From Amoebophrya sp. A120 (taxonomy: Eukaryota > Sar > Dinophyceae > Syndiniales > Amoebophryaceae), in NCBI GenBank assembly GCA_905178155.1, contig CAJINV010000002.1:2014922-2078921 (forward strand): a stretch of 64,000 nt of DNA, given 5' to 3'. Below, in pieces: positions 56,001-64,000 of this stretch. Position 1 is the first letter of the stretch. Every line of letters starts with the position of its first letter. The position numbers and the translations under genes are program-made. Under the pieces are notes generated by a model. The model saw only the letters and a program-made list of their open reading frames with translations. It was not told the DNA's origin and ran no database searches.

Positions 56001-59000
56001 CTTTTGCAGTGCATATCAAATCCACTTTCCGGTCCAAAATCGGCTGCCCGTTCGGCTTCACGAACATCGCGTGGATCGAGTGGCTATGCATTGCAAAAGT
56101 ACTATCGTAGGTATTTGTACTAAACTGCGATCACGCATGACAAATGTGGTTTCCTCGCTGAATCTGCATGACAAATTCCAATTAATTTTGTTCCTGAGAA
56201 AACTTGTCATGCCGTTCATACTAGTGCGATACTTTTATATATAAGTACTTTTGCAATGCATAATGCTCCGGGTGGATTTCGCTGTCGATCCGTTCCAACA
56301 TCGGCATCGTTTTCGCTTTATCTAAAGGTATGATCGGCGTTTTCATCGTCCCGTCTTCATCTGGTAAGGATGGTAACAACGCCTGCCCGTTGTGCGGGTT
56401 CAACAACACACACGGCAGGCCAGAAGAAGCCAAAATCGGAAAAATCGGCACCCGTTTCACCGCTTCCGACTCCTTCAAGTCCAACCCGGCCACGGTATCC
56501 GTGAAAATGGTTTTCGATACTAGCATATGGATTGCACATATGCCTGGGTCTGGAAGAATGCAAACCTGTGATGCACATTTCAGGACACAGAAAAATCTCT
56601 CATGCATCGGTAGCAGAAGCTGCCGACTTTCTGTCACCAAAATGGGCGCTTTGCTATGCGGATTCGGCATTGCGAAAGCTACTCGAAACCTGTGATGCTA
56701 GAGCTCCCATGCCAGCCCCCTCTGTGTCATGCAAAAACAGCATGACTCTTCCAGACCCAGACATTTTTGCATTTCATATAGCATCGGTAAAGAAAAAGTT
56801 CCGTTCAAATCCGTCTTCGACGTATCCCCGGCGTGATCTTTCTCATCGACGTAGACGATTGGATGGAAGACCAAATGCGGCACATGGTGCTCCAACTCCT
56901 GCGGAATCATGAACGGCGGCTTGTGCTCGACTTGGTCGTTGAAATCGTAGCAGGTTTTAATTTTCCCGACCGTTTGAAACAAGTGCTTCAAATGCTCCTG
57001 ACACTTCACGGCAGTTCCCTCTTCCGTCGACTGTTTCAACTGGCAGGAAGAAACCAACAATTCCGCCTGGTGCAGCATCAACACCGGATCTAACTTCACC
57101 AATTTGTTCAGCCCGACTGGGTCCCTTCTGCAGATTGGCGACTCGTTATAACAGTGCACAACTCCCCCTCCCCGCCCTCATTTGTATAGCATGAACGGCA
57201 ATACAAGCATCAGCAAAAATGCCGGTCTTGCATGACAAATTTGCAGTGGAGTACGGTGAGATTTGGGCTACCAGAACTTGTCATGCAAACAGTGTGAAGA
57301 GGCAAAGGGTGGATTGGGTATTTTGCATGACAAATGAGGGGGAGGGGGAGTTAGGCACTGTCATACTCGTCTTCGGAACTCAAAGACTCGTAGTCAGAAT
57401 CGGAATCAAACTTTATCGCAAGGAAAAATCCCCCCTCCCCATATTGAAGAGGTGAGGTCTCGAGAATTTGTGTTGCTGATTTGAGGTCACAAATCACGTT
57501 TGTGTTGCAAGAAGACAAAGGCAGCAGCTTCCGTCCCATTATGGAGGCGGTTTGTCATGCTGTTGAGCCAACATCACGGACGCTTCTCATGCTAAGCGCC
57601 AAAGTCAAAGCCTCTCTACTCAGGCTTGATATGGGTCTGCAGTCCTCTCCAGCAAGACAAATGCGATTTGTGTACTCAAATACAGCAACACAAATTTCGC
57701 TTTCGATATGGGGAGGGGGGATTTTTCCTCACAATAAACTTCCCCCCGTCCTTCATCTTCTCGTAGGATGTGGTGATCCCCAGCATGACGTTCTCGAGGA
57801 ATTTCTTGGTTCTCATCCCGAGATGCCAGGAAACTTGGAACTTCGCGTAATCTAACCGGTTGAACTCGAACGTGTCTTTCAGCTCCCTGCGTCTGACGAA
57901 GATTAAGAAACAGCAAATCGACAAAAACCTCGCCACTTGCGCGCAGAGTTGCGGTTCGTTCGTGTAGGCGGTGGAGATCAAAACGATTTCCTGGATCGAA
58001 TGCTGGCTCATCTGCGATTTTGGGATCCCACGCGCGTAGAGAATCCCGTTGGACAAGAGCGTCAGTAACTCCGTTAAGAGCAACCCCTTCCGGTGTAGTC
58101 TCGCGATGGCATTTCTAGACTGCTCCTGGACGAAATTCGTGGATTCTTTGTACTCTTTCGCGAGATTCCCGTCTTTGTCGCTGTCGACCAACTGCTGCTC
58201 GATGGTTAAAGCTTTCGCTGTTCGTACGACGTCGTCGGACTCTTTCAAGTACATGATGCCGCGGAGAGAAATCTCATAACCGTTCATCGCGTTGAAAGCC
58301 CGTCGGTATTCGTCATTCCGCCGGTTGTGGAAGTACAGGGTGAAGGTCGTTAGACGGACGGCGAGGAGAGTCTGATAGTTTCGTTTGCATTGATTTTTCG
58401 ATTTGAATTTGCGGTGCAAGCACTCGAGCCGGAGTGTGATTTGTCATGCGTAAACAAAGCAAAAAAAGCGTTTCAAATGCAGTAGTTGTTGTACCGGTTC
58501 ATAAAAGCTCGCAATCGCCTCCGCAAAAACCGTTTGGCTCTGCGCAATCATGTGGATCCACTTTAACGGTATTGCTAAAACCCCCTTCAACTGGTAAAAA
58601 ACCGGCTCGTAGGCTAAGCAGAAGTGGAGCAGACACTCGAGCAGCAGCCGGAATGCCAAACCCAGCACATCATATTCCGAGCCGATCAACAGCAACGACA
58701 TGATCTCGTCGGTGGTTCTGTTCTCCGGCAAAATTTCCGCCGGTATGTCGTAGTCGGTGACGATGTGGACTTTATCCGGCTGCATGGAAGTCTCGTGCGG
58801 GGAAGTAGCTGAATGAGCCGCTGCGCCGGTGGATGTGGCGTGGTGAGCTGCAGCTGCACTTGCGCCGTGTGGTCCTCCGTGGGGCCCTCCTGGGTGCGGA
58901 CCGCCGGGTGGATGCCCGTGCGGATCCATGTGGTGTGGTGGTATCGGATGCCCGTGCGGATCCACGTGGTGTGGTGGTATTGGATGCCCGTGCGGATCCA

Positions 59001-62000
59001 CGTGGTGTGGTGGTATTGGATGCCCGTGCGCATCGACATGCCCGTGCGGCACAGGATGCCCAGCACCCGGGTGCTGTGGATGGTGCATGTTGCTCGGGTG
59101 GTGCGGATCTGGATGTGGCATCATGCCAGGATGTTGCATTTGGTGATGCGGATCGAGATGTTGCGGAGGATGGCCGGGTGGATGTGCAGCTGCGTGGACG
59201 TCGTGAGAGAGATGCTGCTCTGGGAAGAACAGCATGGAGGACAATGCGGGTTTTGCTTGGACAGGAGGCGGCGGTGGTTTCCGGATCTGAGGTCCGAGAG
59301 TGATGGTCGGGCCAGCAACATCTCCGCTAGCAACCAGCGGAAGCTGCAGCTCTCTTTCAAATCCCTTCTTACGCCGAAAGAGAAGTTTACAGGATAGGGT
59401 GCTCTTCTTGTCTTCGTCTTGACAACTGCTCATCTTCTCGTCCTTCAGGATCTCTAGCTTCTGCAAAAACCGGTCCAAATCCTTCTGCGCAGCTGTTTCT
59501 CTCGCAAAGTTGCGTGCGCTATCTTCGTCGGCTGGTGAAGATGCAGCTTTTGGCACGTGGGAAAATCGTTTTCCTTCATTGTCGATCACGAGCAGAACAG
59601 CGAGTTCTACGGAAGAGTCGGACTCTGCAATGCCCGCACTGATCGCCCCCATCACCTTCTTCCGCACGTCTTTGTACCGCGGAAAGCTGCAGGTGAAGGA
59701 TACTGGTGGTAAATCATAAAGCTGTAGCTTCTTCTTTTCCCGCAGAAAGAACCAAGCGACTTTGGTTTTTGTTCCGCCAGTCCGAACACTGTCTGCTAAC
59801 GCGTTTCGCAAGACAGATTCCACCACCTCGCAGCTTGCAGTGGTGGTTTTCAACAGGTCCGTGGCGTAGAAGTTTTTCTTCAGCTGCGTCTTCTTCGACG
59901 CATCTGCATCTGCTTGTTGTTCCGAAGACGAAGTTGTAGCCGTGGTTACACACAGATGAAGCAGCAGGTCCCCGACGCTGACGCCTTTTACCTTCGCTGG
60001 ATTTTTCACGGCGGCAACCGTCAAATCGGCCTTGAACTTCAATCCGAAGGTGTCCCAGACAGAGAAAGAACCCGCTGTACTAAACTCTTCATCACAACTC
60101 TGCGACCAGCCGGCGAGACCATGAGGCCCAGGGGTTTTGGAATCGACGAGACATTGGGCGCACAGGAGGAAGTCCTCGTGGTTTTCTTTCTCAACACTGT
60201 CGTTCTGTTGTTCGACCTGCTGACGTGCCGCCGCTGCAGCTGTGAGAGATGAAGGTGCTTTTGGCAGTGCATTTTCGCACAGAAAATCGGCTTCCGATTT
60301 GTTCTCCGGGTAGAACAAGCCTTGGAACGGTTGTTGATTCACAACTTGTGTTGGAGAACTGGCAACTGCTTCCGCTTCGTTGTCTTCAGCAGCTCCACCA
60401 TCCTCCCCTGCATCTATCACCGCGCTCCTCACCGAAGTCGGCGAGGAGCCCCAGGAGTTGTTGCTCAGGCGAAAAGACCGTTCTGATTCCCTGTTGGAAC
60501 TACGACTTGCAAGATCGCTTTCGTTTTCATCGTTGATGTTCTTGCCGCTGTTGTCCCGCGAAAAGAAGCTTCCAGGAGAGGAATTCAAGCCCCCGTAGGA
60601 AGATGCTTTGTCTTCATCCTCACTGTTGAATTCCTTGCCGTCACCGGCGACGAGGTTCTTTCCTTCTTCAAAAAACGACGGAGATTCAACAACGTCTTCA
60701 TCACTATTCCCGTATTGACTCCCAGGCGGACTCGGATAGTGCTGCATCGGCGGCGGTGCGTGCTCCTCTTGTATCAACTGCCCTCGCCCCATGCTCGCGC
60801 CCTGCCGAGGCTGGTTGTGATGCGCTTCTGCGGTTGGGTTGTGATCTTCTTCATGATGTTGTTCTACTCCTCTCACCGGTGCCATGCTCGCACCTATCTT
60901 CGGCCCGCCGATCGCCATTGATTTCATCGCCGCTCCTCCGCCAGCCATGGATTTCATCGCGTTTCCGACACCCGCCATTGACTTCTGCGGGGCCATTGAA
61001 GCGCCGATCGCCGGTGCTCCACCGTGACCGCCAACTGCCATGGATTTCATCACTGCCCCGCCCGCCATGGATTTCATCGCGCTTCCAACTCCGCCTCCCG
61101 CGTGCGGAGCCATTGAAGCGCCGATCTTCGGTACTCCAGCCATGGACTTCATCGCGCCAGCAGCACCCGGCGCCATCGACTTCTGCGGCGCCATCGAGGC
61201 CATCGGATTGTGTCCGCCAGCACCCGGTGCCATCGATTTCTGCGGTGCCATCGAGGCCATCGGGTTATGCCCACCGCCCCCAACTCCACCCAAAACCATG
61301 GATTTCTGCGGACCGGCATGTTGTCCCAACGCTACCATGGACTTCTGCGGACCGCCATGGCCTATTAACGCCATGGACTTTTGTGCAGCGGCAGCACCGT
61401 CACCATGATCTTCCTCACCACCTCCTCCTAAAACCATGCTCTTCTGCGCCCCACCTCCGCCTAACACCATGGATTTCTGCGCGCCAGCGTGCGGCGCCAT
61501 GCTCGCGCCAATCCTTGGAGCCCCAGCCATGGATTTTATCGCCCCACCTCCAACACCCCCTGCCGCGTGTGATTTCATCGGGGAGGGAGCCATACTGGCA
61601 CCAACGTTCGGGGCCATGGATCTTACCGCGGAATGATGATCACCGCCACCAGTCGTCCCGCCAAGCGCTACCATCGACTTCATCGCCCCGTGTCCCGCAA
61701 TCGTGGATTTCTGGCCGTGGTGGTCTCCTGCAGCTCCTGAATGCGCTATTCCCGAATGGTGATGAAGATCCTCGCCGCCTTCCGGATGTGGTTCCAACCC
61801 AATCACTTTCCTCGCGTTGTTCGGTAGCTGCTTCAACACATTCCCTGGGTTCACATGTACCAACTGCGACACTACATCACCGTGATGATGGGACATGTAG
61901 GTCAAAATCTGCTCCGAATTCACTTCCTTCGGATGAATCAGCCGGTGCCAATCGCTCACCAGCATCTCCGGATCTAGGAGCAACTCGGATAAAAACTGCT

Positions 62001-63844
62001 GTGTCGGATCTTCTCCAAAACCGAATATGGCACTCTCAAGCGTTACATTCTCAACTGTTACATGATTTGTCATGCAAAATGAACATCAACATCCACGAAG
62101 TGAAGCTACTTCGCATGACAAATTTTTGAAAGGCTAAACCGCACCTGAATCTGTGCGGAATTTGTAATGCTACAGCTGCATCCTTCCTGCTTTGACTTTT
62201 GCCATTCTTGCATAACAAATTGAAATTCATGTAAGCAGTTGAGATTGTGACAGTTGAGAACGCCATACCGAGCCCACTCCTCTTCGACGGCATAGGTTTC
62301 CCTCTCGCCATCTGCTTCGCCATGTGCATCGCTGCCGCAGCGGCTTTCTTGTGCAATTCCACCTGCTCATACTCCTTCTGCAACTTTTCCATGTGCTCCG
62401 CATGGTGCGCTTCCGCCTCCTGCCTCCGCGTCTCCGCATGCTGTTCCGCCGCTGCTCTAATCTCTTCCGCGGTTTTGTGCGCCTGCTGCGTGTGGTGCTC
62501 CGCGTGCTGCTTCGCTTCCTCCATCAACCTCTCCGCCTCCGCTTCCGCGTGGGCGAGGGAGTGCGCGTCTAATTTTCCATCCACTTGCTTTCGCCAGTCG
62601 GTGATGTGGTCTCTCTGTCGCTCGTGCGCGGGGATTTCTAACGTCGCTTTCAAAATCTCCGCGAGTAAGCTGCTATCGTGGGCGGAAACGTCGGCGGCGG
62701 TGATACCGGAAGTGACTCTGATTGCTTCTCGAATTTCCATCGCTTCTCCCGGGGCGCGTCTGGACAGAACCGAGCGGACGAACTTTTCGAACATGAAGGT
62801 GACTAGAGTTTCCCCGGCTTGGAGGGTATGCGGTGGTGCAAAAAAGCCTCGTCGTTGCACTCCTTGTTTGAGAAGGACAAAAAAGCTGCAGCTGCACTGC
62901 GAGTTTCTATTATGATCTCATCCAGGATGGCAAATTGCACTTTGTCGTTTGTTTATCGCATCAGAAAGTCAGCGAATTTTCAAAATTTTGTTTTTATTGG
63001 ATTCGAAAATCCACGAAAATTCAAAATTTTACTTTTATCGCAAACTACGGAAACGAAAAAAAGTGCAGGTCCAAAAGAACAAACATCAAGAAAGGCGCTG
63101 GTGTCAGAAGCTGGAAAGAGGCTTGACCAAACAAAATTCAGATTAGCTACCAGCCACGAAATTTCAAAATTTTATTTTTATGCACGACAGGTTTCGTTTT
63201 CTTTTTCATCTCAACATTAAAACCTCTGCTACTGAACAAGTACGACAGACTTTTGCACCAAACATAAATAAATTCCGGAAACAGTTCCCTGCTGTTTTCC
63301 GCCAGAAAATCCTCGTGGATTTTCAACCCCGACTCCAACAACTGCAGCATCACCCGAAACGTCCGCACTAATAATTTCTCCGATTTCCGCGGCATTTGCC
63401 CCGTCGACTGCGAGGGGTTTTCCTCATCTCCATGTCTATTCGCCACCTTAGACTGGTACCGGATCTGCGCCTGGATCACCCGCATACAGGCGGCTAACGC
63501 GTTTGCGGACAATTGGTGAAATCTCGACAGCCCCTCTAAAACGGACAAGAAGTGGTACTGGACGGAATAGGAAGAAATGTGGGTTTTGTGGGTTAACAAA
63601 ATCGATGGCAACGCCTGCGTATGCAGTGCAAAAGTATCGTAATCGTATAAATGCATTACAAATCTCCTCAGCATGAGAAATAAAATTTGTAATGCTGATT
63701 TGCCGTGAGAAGAAGATTTGTAATGCATGATTGCAATACGAGTGCGATACTTTTGCACAGGATACTGCGTCACCACCTGCGCACGGTACAAGTCGCAGCA
63801 CTGCAAGACCCTTGCCAGAGCGAACATCGCTGCGCCTTGGATTT
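53080..63844 (-). CDS. Giant multi-exon protein, 3' part; function unknown
   Basis: The gene enters from the right edge and stops at 53080 (GKKGGKGAGKKGKKK). Ten complete introners and three probable GT...AG introns (58423-58494, 62055-62268, 62897-63188) are removed in frame, giving about 2,759 codons. In order: helical, armadillo-like segments (ALARVLQCCDLYRAQVV, FRVMLQLLESGLKIHEDFL); a Glu/His/Ala-rich coiled coil (about 62600-62280); a long low-complexity part with dozens of KSMAPG/MASMAPQ/IGASMAP repeats (about 61720-60880); a beta-rich segment; His/Pro repeats (DPHGHPIPPHHV, four units); further helical segments; a Lys/Ser-rich stretch (about 55290-55150); and a tail with a small beta domain and Gly/Lys end. 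No family is recognised. A scaffold or cell-wall/cytoskeletal role is only a guess. Confidence 0.72.
53613..53774. mobile_element. Introner, family D (flanks CACTG/CGCTG)
   Basis: The 162-bp element starts TATGCAATACAAATTTCCCG and ends AATTTACTGTGGATA. The flanks differ at one base. Removal joins ...LQKETA to PSRKSEGVHA in frame. Confidence 0.87.
53857..54006. mobile_element. Introner, family A (TSD TTTTC)
   Basis: The 150-bp element starts TATCCTGTGCAAAAGTATCG and ends TTGCAGTTCATA. The perfect TTTTC duplication flanks it. Removal joins ...KKIMK to TGMDDLNKNF in frame. Confidence 0.9.
54319..54481. mobile_element. Introner, family A (flanks CAGCG/CAGTA)
   Basis: The 163-bp element starts TATGCAGTGCAAAACAAGTA and ends TTGTATTGCATA. 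The flanks match at three of five bases. Removal joins ...ENPDLL to NQVSKAADKA in frame. Confidence 0.82.
54530..54642. mobile_element. Introner, family E (TSD CCGGT)
   Basis: The 113-bp element has arms TATCCACAAAAAAACAACC and ...GGTTGTTTTTTCCTGGATA. A perfect CCGGT duplication flanks it. Removal joins ...IMLQTG to LNIPDPKREN in frame. It is the same family as 30013-30130 in another gene. Confidence 0.92.
55864..56015. mobile_element. Introner, family A (TSD TCAAA)
   Basis: The 152-bp element starts TATGCACTACAGAAGTATCG and ends TTTTGCAGTGCATA. A perfect TCAAA duplication is at 55859-55863 and 56016-56020. Removal joins ...RKVDLK to KVDKSKIDFL in frame. Confidence 0.9.
56085..56262. mobile_element. 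Introner, family A (flanks GTGGC/ATGCT, diverged)
   Basis: The 178-bp element starts TATGCATTGCAAAAGTACTA. The right arm seems duplicated (GCGATACTTTTATATATAAG then ACTTTTGCAATGCATA). The flanks match at two of five bases, yet removal gives ...HPEH joined to SIHAMFVKPN in frame. Confidence 0.78.
56526..56778. mobile_element. Introner, family B (TSD TAGCA)
   Basis: The 253-bp element carries GCCTGGGTCTGGAAG and its complement. Perfect TAGCA duplications lie at 56521-56525 and 56779-56783. Removal joins ...SLPML to VSKTIFTDTV in frame. Confidence 0.92.
57147..57365. mobile_element. Introner, family C-like (TSD CTCGT)
   Basis: The 219-bp element has arms TATAACAGTGCACAACTCCC and ...GGGAGTTAGGCACTGTCATA. 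A perfect CTCGT duplication flanks it. Removal joins ...SSEDE to SPICRRDPVG in frame. Confidence 0.9.
57366..57413 (-). other. 48-nt microexon between two introners
   Basis: Only 48 bases, including both adjacent flanking 5-mers, separate two introners. They encode KFDSDSDYESLSSEDE in the frame of both neighbours. Confidence 0.82.
57414..57736. mobile_element. Introner, family C-like (TSD AACTT)
   Basis: The 323-bp element has arms TATCGCAAGGAAAAATCCCC and ...GGGGATTTTTCCTCACAATA. A perfect AACTT duplication is at 57409-57413 and 57737-57741. Removal joins ...KDGGK to FDSDSDYESL in frame. Confidence 0.9.
63620..63764. mobile_element. Introner, family A (TSD CTGCG)
   Basis: The 145-bp element starts TATGCAGTGCAAAAGTATCG and ends TTTTGCACAGGATA. 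A perfect CTGCG duplication is at 63615-63619 and 63765-63769. Removal joins ...AQVVTQ to ALPSILLTHK in frame. Confidence 0.92.
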
Positions 63845-64000
63845 TATGCATTGCAAATATGTGGTCTGGGTCTGGAGAGGTTGAACCTGTATTGCGTTGT
63901 TCGCCTACCTAAAAAATCTCTGTTGCATAAGCAGCAAATAAAGCACCACACGCACCTTCGTCATGCAAGAGCACAGTTTGTAATGCGTTCTGCGCATGAG
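63845..64000. mobile_element. Introner, family B, cut by the window edge
   Basis: Starts TATGCATTGCAAATATG and carries GGTCTGGGTCTGG. The right arm and the second flank lie outside the window. Confidence 0.75.

Noticed and set aside
58444-58446. In-frame TGA as the end of the giant protein
   Set aside because: The same frame continues past it with clear coding sequence. A 72-nt GT...AG intron (58423-58494) that contains the GCATGACAAA motif removes it.
60756-62129. Plus-strand open frame of 457 codons
   Set aside because: It is the complement of the repeat-rich exon of the giant gene. The repeats open several frames at once.
1-64000. Dinoflagellate spliced-leader gene
   Set aside because: I looked for the known leader pattern (CCGTAGCCATTTTGGCTCAAG-like) on both strands and did not see it.

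Overview
The window is nuclear DNA of a eukaryote, most likely an alveolate close to the dinoflagellates. Syndiniales such as Amoebophrya, for which introner-type introns have been published, would fit well. The assignment rests on intron structure, one-strand gene order and an aberrant histone, not on a marker gene. No rRNA, tRNA, CRISPR or bacterial operon structure was found.

Every gene I can support lies on the minus strand, so transcription runs right to left. From right to left they are: a very large multi-exon protein of unknown function that enters from the right edge (stop at 53080); a receptor-like kinase with C-terminal ubiquitin-binding motifs (52450-48368); a protein with a DPY-30-like helix pair (45473-43988); a histone H4 variant with a long N-terminal extension (43296-42265); a large coiled-coil/probable beta-propeller gene (36431-28869, possibly continuing to 26876); two small related secreted proteins (26107-25646 and 24677-24177); a signal-peptide plus transmembrane protein (23269-20112); and two large coiled-coil, low-complexity proteins (12800-8751 and 5846-739). 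Long GC-rich, repeat-laden intergenic blocks lie between them.

The genes are broken up by two kinds of intron. About 16 have GT...AG ends, mostly GTA at the 5' side. Another 25 (plus one cut by the right edge) look like inserted DNA transposons. Each starts TAT and ends ATA, carries terminal inverted repeats, and sits between short direct repeats. The 5-bp flanks are identical in 15 of the 25 and match at four of five bases in four more. In all 25, removing the element plus one 5-mer joins the two coding parts in frame. They fall into several sequence families and occur in both orientations. Almost all introns of both kinds carry the motif GCATGACAAA or its complement.

A 3.87-kb intergenic element (15915-19784) has the same kind of termini (TATGACGG...CCGTCATA) and a perfect 5-bp duplication (GTGCG). 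It holds four 486-bp tandem repeats, a perfect 59-bp inverted repeat, and an intact 464-codon ORF that joins a zinc-finger-like motif to the post-palm region of a LINE reverse transcriptase. It may be a larger relative of the introners. Frame restoration was checked by hand at each junction; no alignment or RNA evidence was available.
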